A DNA stretch of 64,000 nucleotides from Microbacterium trichothecenolyticum (GTDB taxonomy: Bacteria > Actinomycetota > Actinomycetes > Actinomycetales > Microbacteriaceae), in NCBI RefSeq assembly GCF_000956465.1, contig NZ_JYJA01000026.1:61984-125983 (forward strand), read 5' to 3'. The notes under the pieces were generated by a model, which saw only the letters and a program-made list of their open reading frames with translations, ran no database searches and had not been told where the DNA came from. Both the position numbers and the translations under genes were made by a program. Below are positions 49,157 through 59,400 of the stretch, one piece after another (positions within the stretch are counted from its first letter, which is position 1; every line of letters begins with the position of its first letter).

Positions 49157-52100
49157 TCAGCGCCGGCGTCGGTAGCGGAGCGTGACGATCTCGAACGGCC
49201 GCAGCTCGAGCGTCGCCGATGAGGCGTCGTGCGCATCGCCGGTCGGGCGTTCGAGGAGGTCGGTGCGCTCGCAGCCCGCCGAATCGAACAGCGCCGTCAC
49301 CGACACCGATCCGCGTCCGCCGGCCGACTCGTAGAGCCGGAGGATGACGTCGCCGGACTCGTCGTCGGCCAGCTTGACGGTCTCCGCCACGACCGTCTCG
49401 CTGCGAAGAGCGAAGAGGGCTTCGGCGGCGTGGTCGCCGACCACGCGTCGCACGGGCCGGTTGAGCCGGTACCCTTCGGCGACGGCATCACGGATGCCGG
49501 CATTCGGCCGCAACGCGATCCGCAGGGTGTGCGTGCCCTGGTCGGCCACGGGGTCGGGGAAGCGGGGCGCGCGGATGAGCGACATGCCCAGCGTGGTGGA
49601 GCGCCCGCCGCCGGTGCGCGGCGTCCGGCGCGCGTCGTGCCCGTAGGTGGAGTCGTTGGCGACCGCGACGCCGTAGCCGGGCTCGCCGATGTGCACCCAG
49701 CGATGCGCGCAGAACTCGAAGCGCGCGGCCTCCCACGAGGTGTTCTCGTGCGTGACGCGGTTGATGTGGCCGAACTGCGTCTCAGCCGCGCTGACGTCGG
49801 CATGCACGTCGATGTCGGTGTAGAGCTTCAGGAGCTTCTGGCTCTCGTGCCAGTCGATGACCAGCTCGAGATCCAGCGCGGGCGCGCCGGGCGCGAGTGT
49901 GAGCCGCTGCGTGACCCGCGACGCTCCGAAGGAGCGGACCACGACCACCGCCGCCGATCCGTCGTCGCCTGCGACCACGTCCAGCGAATCGGGGTGACCG
50001 GCGTCGAGCGGGGTGGCGTTGCGGCGATAGTGGTCGTCGATGTCCCAGGCATCCCATTCGTTGGGCGTGTCGCGATGCAGCACCAGCCGGTTCGCCGCAC
50101 CGCCCGGAGCCACCGTCTCGCGGCCCGAGACCGCGTCGACGAGCGAGACGACGAGACCTCGCGGGTCGATGACGGCTCTCAGCACGCCGTTGTCGACCAG
50201 CACGCCGCCGTCGGGTCGGCGTTCCCAGGTCGCCGCCGATGCCGTCTCGTCAGGTGCGGCGATCGCGAACGCGTCGACGCCGTGGCCGGGCAGCGGCATC
50301 GGATTGGCGACGAGCGGCGTCGATCCTCTGCCGACGAGGGCCGCCGCGCTGCGATCGATGATCGTCGTCAGTTCCTCCTGGATCCGCGCGTGGTCGCGCT
50401 CGGCCTCGCGGTGGACCCAGGCGATGGAGCTGCCCGGCAGGATGTCGTGGAACTGCAGCAGCAGCACGTTCTCCCAGGCTCGTCGCAGTTCGTCGTAGGG
50501 GTACGGCTCACCCGTGCGGACCGCGGCCGTCGCCGACCACAGCTCCGCCTCGTGCAGGAGTCGCTCGCTGCGCCGGTTGCCCTGCTTGGTGCGCAGCTGC
50601 GAGGTGTAGGTGCCCCGGTGCAACTCGAGGTACATCTCACCGGACCACACCGGTGCGTCCGGATACTCCGCCTCGGCATCCGCGAAGAACCCGCTCGGCG
50701 CTGCGATCTCGACGCGAGGAAGGCCTTCCAGGTCGCGTGACCGCTCGGCCGCGGCGAGCATCTCGCGGGTCGGTCCTCCGCCCCCGTCGCCGAACCCGAA
50801 GGGCACCAGCGAGGTCGTGGCGGCACCGGCGTCCTTGAAGTTGCGCTCGGTGTGCAGCAGCTCGGCGGGAGTCAGCTCGGAGTTGTACGTGTCGGCCGGT
50901 GGCAGATGGGTGAAAACGCGTGTGCCGTCGATACCCTCCCACCAGAACGTGTGGTGCGGCAGCTGATTCACCTGGCTCCACGACAGCTTCTGCGTCAGGA
51001 ACCAGCGGTTGCCCGTCCCGCGGACGATCTGAGGCAGCGCCGCCGAGTAGCCGAACGAGTCCGGAAGCCACACCTCCTCGGTCTCGACGCCGAGCCGCTC
51101 GCGGAAGTACCGCTTTCCGTGAAGGAACTGCCGGATCATCGACTCGCCGCCGGGCATGTTGGTGTCGGACTCGACCCACATGCCGCCGACGGGCACGAAC
51201 CTGCCGGCCCGCACCTGCTCGCGAACGCGAGCGAACAGCGCAGGGTGGTGCTCCTCGAGCCACGCGTACTGCTGTGCGGAAGAGGCGGCGAAGACGAAAT
51301 CCGGATGCCGCTGCATGAGCTCCAGCGCGTTCGCGAAGGTGCGCGCGACCTTGCGGATCGTCTCGCGGGTGGGCCACAGCCACGCGGAGTCGATGTGTGC
51401 GTGGCCCACCGCGACGATGCGATGACTCGACGCGTGCGCGGGGGAGGTGAGAAGGGGTGCGATGGCCTCGCGGGCAAGAGTCGCGGTCCCCGCGACGTCG
51501 TCGGGATCGACGATGTCGAGCATCCGCTCGAGTCCCCGCACGATGGCGTGGTGCCGGGGGGAGTCCTGCGGGAGCTCGAGCAGCAGTCCGCTGAGCACTC
51601 GGATGTCCTGCAGCAGCTCCCAGGCCGTCTCATCCCTCCGGACGAAGCCGATGGCGCCGAGCCGGTAGAGCGCGACGTCGCCCGATGTCAGCTTGTCGCC
51701 GAAGGGCGTGGCCGCGAACGTCCACTCGCCGGCGACGTCCGGGTTGGCGGCGGCCTCGATGTAGAGGGTGACATCGCCTTCGGCATCCGCCTCGAACGGC
51801 AGATGGTGGCTCCGCGGCGACACCGCCTTGAGGACGCTGCCGTCCGGGCGGAATGCCAGACCCTCGACCTGGAAGCCCGGACGATCGGCGGTGAAGCCGA
51901 GATCGCAGACGATCTCGGTGTGCTCGGGACTCCACCCCTCCGGCAGTCGCCCGGAGAGGCGGAACCACGTCGAGCTCCAGGCGCGGCCCCACGTCCAGCC
52001 GACCGGGGTCGGCTCGTACTCGCGGTCGACCGCGTCCGTGAACGGGACCGGCTCGTCGGGAACGGACCAGTGTGCGACCTGCAGTGGCTGGAACTCGGGG

Positions 52101-52174
52101 TGGACGGCGGGCTCGAGCCGTTCCCTGGTGAACCTCCGCAGGCGTGCCTGTACGTGCGACCGGTCGTCGTGCAC
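49157..52174 (-). CDS. GH38-family alpha-mannosidase
   Basis: 1005 residues. GH38 marks are AVGHAHIDSAWLWP (His258, His260, Asp262 of the metal site), the nucleophile Asp372 in VWLPDSFGYSAALPQI, and PHHTFWWEGIDGTRVFTHLPP. Large beta-rich C-terminal domains follow, as in ManC-type cytosolic enzymes. No signal peptide, so it should act on imported mannosides. The start ATG 52174 begins MHDDRSHVQARLRRFTRERLEP. It diverges from the esterase gene at 52278; a TGAAACCGGTTG-type operator lies between them, 82 bases upstream of its start. Mannose-containing substrate is inferred from family. Confidence 0.9.
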   Translation of the reverse strand: MHDDRSHVQARLRRFTRERLEPAVHPEFQPLQVAHWSVPDEPVPFTDAVDREYEPTPVGWTWGRAWSSTWFRLSGRLPEGWSPEHTEIVCDLGFTADRPGFQVEGLAFRPDGSVLKAVSPRSHHLPFEADAEGDVTLYIEAAANPDVAGEWTFAATPFGDKLTSGDVALYRLGAIGFVRRDETAWELLQDIRVLSGLLLELPQDSPRHHAIVRGLERMLDIVDPDDVAGTATLAREAIAPLLTSPAHASSHRIVAVGHAHIDSAWLWPTRETIRKVARTFANALELMQRHPDFVFAASSAQQYAWLEEHHPALFARVREQVRAGRFVPVGGMWVESDTNMPGGESMIRQFLHGKRYFRERLGVETEEVWLPDSFGYSAALPQIVRGTGNRWFLTQKLSWSQVNQLPHHTFWWEGIDGTRVFTHLPPADTYNSELTPAELLHTERNFKDAGAATTSLVPFGFGDGGGGPTREMLAAAERSRDLEGLPRVEIAAPSGFFADAEAEYPDAPVWSGEMYLELHRGTYTSQLRTKQGNRRSERLLHEAELWSATAAVRTGEPYPYDELRRAWENVLLLQFHDILPGSSIAWVHREAERDHARIQEELTTIIDRSAAALVGRGSTPLVANPMPLPGHGVDAFAIAAPDETASAATWERRPDGGVLVDNGVLRAVIDPRGLVVSLVDAVSGRETVAPGGAANRLVLHRDTPNEWDAWDIDDHYRRNATPLDAGHPDSLDVVAGDDGSAAVVVVRSFGASRVTQRLTLAPGAPALDLELVIDWHESQKLLKLYTDIDVHADVSAAETQFGHINRVTHENTSWEAARFEFCAHRWVHIGEPGYGVAVANDSTYGHDARRTPRTGGGRSTTLGMSLIRAPRFPDPVADQGTHTLRIALRPNAGIRDAVAEGYRLNRPVRRVVGDHAAEALFALRSETVVAETVKLADDESGDVILRLYESAGGRGSVSVTALFDSAGCERTDLLERPTGDAHDASSATLELRPFEIVTLRYRRRR

Positions 52175-52255
52175 CTTTGCTCCTCACTGCCGGGCCCCGC
52201 ATCTTCGCATCGGAGTTGCCCGTCCCCGAGCGTACATGCAACGCTGTGGGAGCAA

Positions 52256-52267
52256 CAACCGGTTTCA
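52256..52267. promoter_or_regulatory. LacI-type operator in the divergent region (locus 2, site A)
   Basis: CAACCGGTTTCA, whose reverse complement TGAAACCGGTTG is identical over 12 bases to the site at 52956. It is centred on AACCGGTT and lies between the GH38 gene and the esterase gene, 10 bases before the esterase ATG. Likely bound by the LacI regulator at 62604. Confidence 0.6.
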
Positions 52268-52277
52268 AAGGTGTGAG

Positions 52278-52928
52278 ATGACTTCCAAAGCCCTGGTCCT
52301 CCCTGGTGGGAGCTATCGCCGGCATGCGCCGCACGAGGCCGAGCCCGTCGCCTCGTGGCTGCGCAGTCTCGGAATCGACGCCGACATCCTGCGGTACCCC
52401 GTCGGGATGCCGCATCCTGCCGCGCACGACGCGATCGGAGCCCGCATCGCTCAGCTGCGCGCGGCCGGAGCCGACCGGGTGCTGCTGGTGGGGTTCTCCG
52501 CCGGCGGACACGCCGCCGGTCTGGCCGCGCTTCGTCCTGCGGGCTCGATCGGCCGCGTCGACGGACTGGTGCTGGGGTATCCGGTCGTGTCACTGGAAAA
52601 GCACTCTCATCAGGGATCCAGTGAGGTCCTCTTGGGTGACGCCGACACGGCCGAGCGCCGGATCGCGCTCTCGCTGGAGTCTCTCGTCACCGCCGATGCG
52701 CCGCCATCCTTCCTGTTTCATTCGTTCGACGACGAGAAGGTCCCGGTCGAGCATTCGCTACTGCTCTCGTCGGCACTGCACCGGGCGAGGATCCCGCACG
52801 AGCTGCACCTGTACCCTCTCGGCGGGCACGGCTGCGGGCTCGGAGGCGACCTCGTGCCGTGGACGCACGCCTGCGCTGCATGGCTCGCGCGCGAGGGGTG
52901 GCTGCCGGATGCTTCCCCGCCGGCTTGA
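52278..52928 (+). CDS. Small alpha/beta hydrolase, esterase-like
   Basis: 216 residues. Nucleophile elbow GFSAGGHAAG with the catalytic Ser near residue 75, an Asp in HSFDDEKVP and a His in GGHGCG complete the triad. It resembles the BD-FAE/axe family of carbohydrate esterases without a clear lid. The ATG at 52278 has a weak ribosome site and lies just after the operator. No signal peptide, so cytoplasmic. It may remove acetyl or acyl groups from imported sugars in locus 2; the substrate is inferred from context. Confidence 0.8.
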   Translation: MTSKALVLPGGSYRRHAPHEAEPVASWLRSLGIDADILRYPVGMPHPAAHDAIGARIAQLRAAGADRVLLVGFSAGGHAAGLAALRPAGSIGRVDGLVLGYPVVSLEKHSHQGSSEVLLGDADTAERRIALSLESLVTADAPPSFLFHSFDDEKVPVEHSLLLSSALHRARIPHELHLYPLGGHGCGLGGDLVPWTHACAAWLAREGWLPDASPPA

Positions 52929-52967
52929 CATCGGAATCGATTCACGCCAGAGTGGTGAAACCGGTTG
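52925..52967 (+). promoter_or_regulatory. Promoter and LacI-type operator of the ABC operon (locus 2, site B)
   Basis: -35 TTGACA (52925-52930) and -10-like CAGAGT (52948-52953) are separated by 17 bases. The 12-mer TGAAACCGGTTG at 52956-52967, identical to the reverse complement of site A, follows directly at the expected start of transcription. Repression by the locus LacI regulator is inferred. Confidence 0.65.
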
Positions 52968-53019
52968 CGATCTGCATCGAGATCGAAGTGCACGCCGAAC
53001 TACGAGGGAGTAGAGACAA

Positions 53020-54426
53020 ATGACACACCAGCGCTGGGTTCGCGTGGGCGGGCTCGTCACGGGCTTCGCCGTCACGGGACTGCTCGTCAGCGGATGCGCG
53101 GGCGGCTCCGCGCCCACGTCGACGCCGTCGTCGGAGGCGGTGGCATGCGACCCGGACGCCGACGTGACGATCACGGTGGGGGAGCGACCGACGCCCGACC
53201 AGACGGCCAACCTCGAGGCGTGGGAGAACGCGGTCGCGCAGTTCGAGGACGACCACCCCAACATCACGATCGATGACGAAGAGACGAAGTACGACGTCTC
53301 CACATTCCCCGCGCTCCTCGTCGGCGGAACGCTGCCGACGACCCTGCAGGTCCCGTTCACCGACATCCAGTCGCTGATCGAGCGCGGCCAGGCCGCCGAC
53401 ATCACCACTTACGTCGAGAACGACGACGTGCTGAGCCAGTTGAACCCGCAGCTGAAGGCCGTCACGGAGGACGCCGACGGTCACACCTACGGCGTGGTGC
53501 GGGCCGCCTACACGATGGGTCTCATCTACGATCGCGCGCTCTTCACCGAGGCAGGCCTCGATCCCGACGCCCCGCCCGCGACATGGGACGAGGTGCTGGA
53601 TGCCGCCGCCACGATCTCGGAGCAGACCGGTCAGACCGGCTTCATCATCCCGACCACCGCCAACACCGGCGGCTGGCTGCTGACGTCGATGTCGTATTCG
53701 AACGGCAACCTCGTCGAGGAGGTCGACGGCGACACCACGACCGTCACGCTCGACACCCCCGGCATGGAGGCCAGCCTGCAGTTCCTGCACGACGTGCGAT
53801 GGGAGGAGGATGCGGCCGGCGCCAATTTCCTCTATGACAACAACGCGATCCGCGACGACATCGCGGCCGGCTCCATCGGCCAGAGCCTCAACGGCGCGAA
53901 CCTGTACAACAGCCTGGTGATCGGCCGCGGCATGCCGAAGGAGGACTTCGGGCTCGCCCCGTTCCCGACCGGCGACGACCCCGTGGGCGTGCTCGGCGGC
54001 GGCAACATCCAGTGGTTCAATCCGAAGGCCACGCCCGACCAGCTGTGCGCGGCCCTGGAGTGGACGAAGTTCTACTTCCTGAACCGCTACGTCGACGAGG
54101 AGGCCGCCGTCACATGGGCCGAGGCGCAGGTCGCCGACGACCTTCCGGTGGGTCTGCCCGAGGTGCCGGTCGTCTCGGACGAGCAGTACGAGACCTACCT
54201 CGGCTGGATCGAGCCCTACATCAACGTGCCCCGAGAGAACTACACGGCGTACCTCGACAGCCTCGCGACCGCGACGATCGTCCCCGAGCCGGCGAAGAAG
54301 GCCCAGGAGCTGTACGCGGCACTCGATCCCGTGGTGCAGGCGGTCCTGACCCGCGAGGACGCGGACTTCGCCGAGCTGCTCGAGTCCGCACAGACGCAGG
54401 TCCAGGACCTGGTCGACGCCGGATGA
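53020..54426 (+). CDS. Sugar-binding lipoprotein of ABC transporter (locus 2)
   Basis: 468-residue family 1 solute-binding protein. Lipobox VSGC with Cys26 follows a short signal peptide. The mature protein has features of sugar-binding proteins, for example NLEAWENAVAQFEDDHPNITI, GVVRAAYTMGLIYDRALFTEAGLDPDAPPATWDEVLDAA and GLAPFPTGDDPVGVLGGGNIQWF. The ATG at 53020 is preceded by GAGGGAG. It begins the operon with two permeases, the secreted glycosidase and other enzymes. Substrate is unknown; oligomannosides or related glycans are inferred from the linked GH38. Confidence 0.9.
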   Translation: MTHQRWVRVGGLVTGFAVTGLLVSGCAGGSAPTSTPSSEAVACDPDADVTITVGERPTPDQTANLEAWENAVAQFEDDHPNITIDDEETKYDVSTFPALLVGGTLPTTLQVPFTDIQSLIERGQAADITTYVENDDVLSQLNPQLKAVTEDADGHTYGVVRAAYTMGLIYDRALFTEAGLDPDAPPATWDEVLDAAATISEQTGQTGFIIPTTANTGGWLLTSMSYSNGNLVEEVDGDTTTVTLDTPGMEASLQFLHDVRWEEDAAGANFLYDNNAIRDDIAAGSIGQSLNGANLYNSLVIGRGMPKEDFGLAPFPTGDDPVGVLGGGNIQWFNPKATPDQLCAALEWTKFYFLNRYVDEEAAVTWAEAQVADDLPVGLPEVPVVSDEQYETYLGWIEPYINVPRENYTAYLDSLATATIVPEPAKKAQELYAALDPVVQAVLTREDADFAELLESAQTQVQDLVDAG

Positions 54427-54431
54427 TCCGC

Positions 54432-54463
54432 TCCGGTGGCCGCGGGCAGTCGCGGCCACCGGA
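54432..54463. other. Intercistronic perfect hairpin between binding protein and permeases (locus 2)
   Basis: TCCGGTGGCCGCG at 54432-54444 and its exact complement at 54451-54463 with loop GGCAGT. It begins 5 bases after the binding-protein stop and has no U tract. Position and design are the same as the hairpin at 3401 of locus 1, though the sequences are unrelated. Confidence 0.75.
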
Positions 54464-54497
54464 CGCATCCAGCCCGAGAACATCGACGGGAGACACC

Positions 54498-55484
54498 GTG
54501 ACCGCAACCGCCCCGCCCTTCGTCGGCCTGCCCGCCGACGCGGCCGCTGCCGACTCGGTACCGCCGCCCGTCGCTCCACGCAGCCGCAAGAGCCTTCGCG
54601 CGCGATTGCTCGCGTGGGTGCGCAACGGCGGGGTGCCGACGCTCGTCATGTTCCTGCCGCTGCTGCTGACGTTCGGCTACTTCGCGTGGTGGCCGATCCT
54701 CAAGAGCCTCATCCTCGCCTTCCAGCAGACGGACCTCATCAACGATCCGTCCTGGGTGGGCCTGCGCAACTTCGAGCGCGTGCTGGCAGACCCGTTGCTG
54801 TGGACCGCCGCCGGCAACACGGTCTGGTTCGCCGTCCTGGCTCTGCTCATCGGGTTTCCGCTTCCGATCCTGATGGCGATGGTGATGGCGGAACTTCGCC
54901 GCAGCCGGCAGATCTCGAGCGTGCTCGTCTATCTCCCGGTCATCATCCCGCCGGTGGTGAGCGTCCTCCTCTGGAAGCAGTTCTACGACCCGTCGTCCTC
55001 CGGGCTCTTCAACACCGTGCTCGGATGGTTCGGACTCGGCCCGATCGGCTGGCTTCAGGACCCCGCGCTCGCCATGCCCAGCATCGTCATCCAGGCGACC
55101 TGGGCGACGGCGGGCACCGCGACGATCATCTACCTCGCGGCGCTCATGTCGATCCAGGCGGAGCTCTACGACGCCGCCGAAGTCGATGGCGCATCGATCC
55201 TCCAGCGCGCCTGGCACGTGACGCTTCCCCAGCTGCGCAGCGTCATCCTGCTCATGCTGCTGCTGCAGATCATCGGCACCATGCAGGTCTTCACCGACCC
55301 GTTCGTCATGACCGGCGGCGGACCCGAGAACCGGACGGTGACCCTCCTGATGCTCATCTACAACTACGCGTTCCTGTCGGGCGACTTCGGCAAGGCGACG
55401 GCCCTGAGCCTGATGCTCGCCGTCGTCCTGAGCGTGATCTCGGCGATCTACCTGCGGCTGACGCGGAAGTGGAGCGAATCGTGA
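54498..55484 (+). CDS. Sugar ABC transporter permease, MalF/UgpA type (locus 2)
   Basis: 328 residues with a cytoplasmic N-terminus of about 45 residues and about six transmembrane segments. The EAA loop is DAAEVDGASILQRAWHVTLP with the conserved Gly. GTG 54498 is preceded by GGGAG. It overlaps the next permease by four bases (GTGA at 55481). It pairs with the 55481 product. As in locus 1, no ATPase gene is linked. Confidence 0.92.
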   Translation: MTATAPPFVGLPADAAAADSVPPPVAPRSRKSLRARLLAWVRNGGVPTLVMFLPLLLTFGYFAWWPILKSLILAFQQTDLINDPSWVGLRNFERVLADPLLWTAAGNTVWFAVLALLIGFPLPILMAMVMAELRRSRQISSVLVYLPVIIPPVVSVLLWKQFYDPSSSGLFNTVLGWFGLGPIGWLQDPALAMPSIVIQATWATAGTATIIYLAALMSIQAELYDAAEVDGASILQRAWHVTLPQLRSVILLMLLLQIIGTMQVFTDPFVMTGGGPENRTVTLLMLIYNYAFLSGDFGKATALSLMLAVVLSVISAIYLRLTRKWSES

Positions 55485-56416
55485 CCTTCGTGACCACCAC
55501 GGTCCGCGCGATCGGCAAGCAGAAGGCGGCGGAGGAATCCGAGGACCGCAGCAACGTCTCAGCGCTCGACCGGTCCCGGCGTTCGGTGCGTCTCACGACG
55601 CGGATCCTCGCCGTCGTCCTCATCGCGTGCCTGGTCGTCGTGTCGTTCGGGCCGTTGCTGTGGCTGTTCAAGGCGGCGCTGTCGACCAGCCAGGACATCC
55701 TGAAGTATCCGTTCGAATGGTGGCCGAGCGGCATCCAGTGGCAGAACCTGCCCGATGCCTGGTCGCAGATCCGCATCGGCCAGTACCTGCTGAACACGGT
55801 CTGGATGGCGGCGGGGTGCTGGTTCTTCGGGCTGCTGGTCGCTCTCACCGGCGGCTACGGAATCTCGATTCTGAAGCCCCGGTACGCGAAAGTCGTCAAC
55901 GCCGGCGTCCTCGCGACACTCTTCATCCCGGGTGTCGTGTCTCTGATCTCGCTGTACGTGACGATCCTCGACGTGCCGCTGATCGGCGTCAATCTCGTCA
56001 ACACGTACTGGGCGGTGTGGCTGCCGACCGCTGCCAGCGCCTTCAACGTGCTGCTGGTGGCCCGCTTCTTCGACCGGCTGCCGAGAGACGTGTTCGAAGC
56101 GGCGCGGATCGACGGCGCCGGGGTCTTCCGCGTGTTCTGGTCGATCGTCCTGCCGATGTCGCGCCCGGTGATCGGCGTGGTGTCGCTGTTGACGATCGTC
56201 GGCTCGTGGAAGGAATTCCTCTGGCCGCTGCTGGTGCTGCCTTCGCCAGATCTGCAGCCGCTGTCGGTCGGGCTGTACCGCGTCAGCGACACCGCTCCGA
56301 CGAGTCTCCTCATGGCGGGCATGTTCATCTCGGTGATCATCCCCATCGCGCTGTTCCTGATGTTTCAGCGCCAGTTCCTCCGCAGCGCCGGCCAGGCCGG
56401 CGCGATCAAGGGGTGA
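55481..56416 (+). CDS. Sugar ABC transporter permease, MalG/UgpE type (locus 2)
   Basis: 311 residues, about six transmembrane segments after a charged N-terminus. The EAA loop reads EAARIDGAGVFRVFWSIVLP, and the end FQRQFLRSAGQAGAIKG is the typical MalG/UgpE C-terminus. GTG 55481 overlaps the upstream stop. It completes the membrane channel for the locus 2 binding protein. The downstream secreted glycosidase gene begins 30 bases later. Confidence 0.92.
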   Translation: MTFVTTTVRAIGKQKAAEESEDRSNVSALDRSRRSVRLTTRILAVVLIACLVVVSFGPLLWLFKAALSTSQDILKYPFEWWPSGIQWQNLPDAWSQIRIGQYLLNTVWMAAGCWFFGLLVALTGGYGISILKPRYAKVVNAGVLATLFIPGVVSLISLYVTILDVPLIGVNLVNTYWAVWLPTAASAFNVLLVARFFDRLPRDVFEAARIDGAGVFRVFWSIVLPMSRPVIGVVSLLTIVGSWKEFLWPLLVLPSPDLQPLSVGLYRVSDTAPTSLLMAGMFISVIIPIALFLMFQRQFLRSAGQAGAIKG

Positions 56417-56446
56417 CCACGGCGGTCACCCGGATCGGATCAGTAC

Positions 56447-59400
56447 ATGTCTCCCATGCACCGGCGCACTGTCGCGCCCGTCGCGGCGATGCTGACGGCA
56501 TTCGCCCTGGTCGTCGGCATCCTGTTCGCCACCTCCTCGCCGGCGCGGGCGAGCCTCACCGAGTCCGACTCGTTCGAAGGCTGGACGACCAACGTCTCGG
56601 GCACGCCCGACTTCGTGGTGTCGGCTGACACCGCGGTCTCCCACGACGGAGCGACCGCGGCGCGAGTCGAGTACGCGTCCCCCTACTCGAACAGCTACGT
56701 CGATCTCCGCCAGAACATCCGTGCGACCGGCGGCACCACCTACGCGATGAGCGCGTGGGTGAAGACGAAGGACCTCTCCTCGTCGGGCGCCGCGTACTTC
56801 GTGCTCAGCGGCGACCACTCGCAGCGCGTCGAGCTGCCCGCCGGCACGAACGACTGGACCAAGCTCGAGTGGACGTACACCCAGCCGCTCGGCAGCATGA
56901 CCTTCGTCATGCGGCTGCTGGTGCGCGGCGTGGGAACGGTGTGGATCGACGACGTGCGGATGACCGCGCCGGCGAGCCAGGCCAACCTCGTGATCAACCC
57001 GTCGTTCGAGGAGCACGACCCGCCGCCCGGAACCCTGGCCTTCACCGACACCGCCCTCGTCTACGGCGTCGGCGACGCGGACATCGGCGTGACCACGCTG
57101 GCGAGCAGCGTCACGTGGGACGTCCGTGCCTCCTCCGGGCAGCGCGTCGACTCCGGCGCGGAAGTCGTCGCGAACGGCGAGGCATCCATCGATCTGACCG
57201 CGCTCCCCGCCGGCTATTACTCCGTGACGATGTCGGTGACGGCGCCTGTCGCGGCGACGCGCACCGCGACGCTCGCCATCGTCGAGGAAGCGGCGGAGGC
57301 GGCGTCCGCAGATCATCCGGTGGGCCTCGCCGTCCACGTGAACCGGTACTCCGTCGACCAGGTCGACAGCCTGATGGGCCCGCTCAGCGCGGGAACGCTG
57401 CGCGAAGGCCCGTCGTGGGACACCATCGAGACGTCGCCCGGGGTGTACCAGTTCCCCGCGCACTTCGATGCGCAGCTCGCCGCCGCGAAAGCCCGCGGTG
57501 AGCGGCCGCTGGTCATCCTGGCGTACTTCAGTCGCTGGTACGACGGCGGGAAGACCCCGAGCTCGCCAGAGGGGATCGCGGCGTTCGCGAACTATGCCGC
57601 CGCCGCCGCGGCTCACTACGGCTCGGACGTGGACTACGAGATCTACAACGAGTTCAACCACACCTTCAACAACGGCGCCTGCGGCATGACCGCCGCCTGC
57701 TACATGGACCTTCTCGTGCCGGCGGCGGCGGCGATCCACGCCGCCGCCCCGGGTGCGCGCGTCGTGGGGCCCGTCAGCGCCGGCGCCAAGTGGGACTTCA
57801 TGGAGGACCTCTTCGCCCTCGGCGCGCTCGAACACCTCGACGTCGTCAGCTACCACACGTACGACTTCCCCGTGGCGCCGGAAGGGCGCACCGAAGCCGG
57901 CGTCGGGACGCTGCGCGCCCTGATCGAGCAGTACGCGCCGGGCTCCCGCATCCCGATCTGGCTCAGCGAGCACGGCTGGACGACGACCACCGGGGGCACC
58001 ACCGAACTGCAGCAGGCCGCCTACATCGTGAGGTCGGCGGCGCTGCTCGAAGCGGCGGGTGTCGACCGCGTCGTGTACTACGAGCTGATCGACTCGGGCG
58101 CCAATCCTGCCGAGCAGGAGCACAACTTCGGCATCTCGCGCCTGCCCACCGACGGCGGCACGGCGCTCACCCCGAAGCCGGCCTATCCCGCGCTCGCGGT
58201 GTTCAACCGCCTGACCGCCGGCCGCGAGCTCTCGGGCCTGCAGCGCCTCGACGGCGCCATCGTGGCGGAGTACACGGATGCCGCGGGCGACGTGCTGCGG
58301 ATGATGTGGGCGACAGGCGACTCGGTGACCCTCGCGGCCGACACCGGGAGCACCGCGCGTCTCGTCAAGGGAGACGGCCGATCGTGGCGCGCTCAGCCGA
58401 ACGGCCGCGTCGAGGTCACCGTCGGGGCGAACCCCGTCTACCTGACCGGCACGCTCGCGACGCCCACCCGCGTCGCCGACCCCGCCGTGCACATCGACAC
58501 GCCGGACCGGGTCCCGCTCGACGGCGCACCCAGCGTCGGCGTCACGGTCGACCGCGCCACGCTCGGAGTCACCGGGGACGTGTCGGTGTTCGGACCGGTC
58601 GGCGCAGGCACGACGCTCACCGGAGCAGCGGCGGAGGCGGCCGGCGCGGTCACGCTGGCATCGATGCGCGAGCTCGGCCCTCACCCGGTGGCGTACACCG
58701 TGCGCAGCGGCGACGCGGTCATCGCGTTCGTCGACGACATCACGACCGTCGTCGAGAACCCCGTGCTGTCGCTCGGTCCCGTCGCCGACGAGGAGGGCGC
58801 CGCTCTCGCGCTGAACGTGCAGAACCTCGCCGGAGCGCCGACGGCCGAGGTCGGCGACATCGCGTGGACGGTGGGCTCGGTATCCGGCACACAGCCGGCG
58901 GTACAGGTCGCCGGAGGCGACACGGCTGCACTGCAGCTGGACCTCGGCGACGTCGCCACGTGGCAGCCGTACCCGTTCACGGTGACCGCCTCCGCAGGGT
59001 CGAAGGAGCGCAAGCTGGCGGGGACGACCGCGTTGGCCCCGATCGCCGCGGCACCGTCGGACGGCACCCCGGTGCAGTGGAGAGAGCGCGGCACGTACGT
59101 GCCGCTCAGCGGAGCCGTCGCGACGGCCGACGACCTCGGCGGCACCTTCACCGTGTCGTGGAGCGAGGACGGGCTCCGCGTGCGCGCTGACGTGCAGGAC
59201 CAGGACCACACCGCCGCGGCGACGATCGACAGGCTGTGGGCGGGCGACTCCCTGCAGTTCGCCGTGGCCCGGGGCCTTCCCGGTGCCGATCCCGCATCGC
59301 GGGTCGAGCTGGGCGCGTACCTCGGCGCGGATGGTGCGGGCGTGTACCGCTACACCGCACCCGTCGGTGTCGTCGACGCCGCAGCCGCGATCACGCGGGA

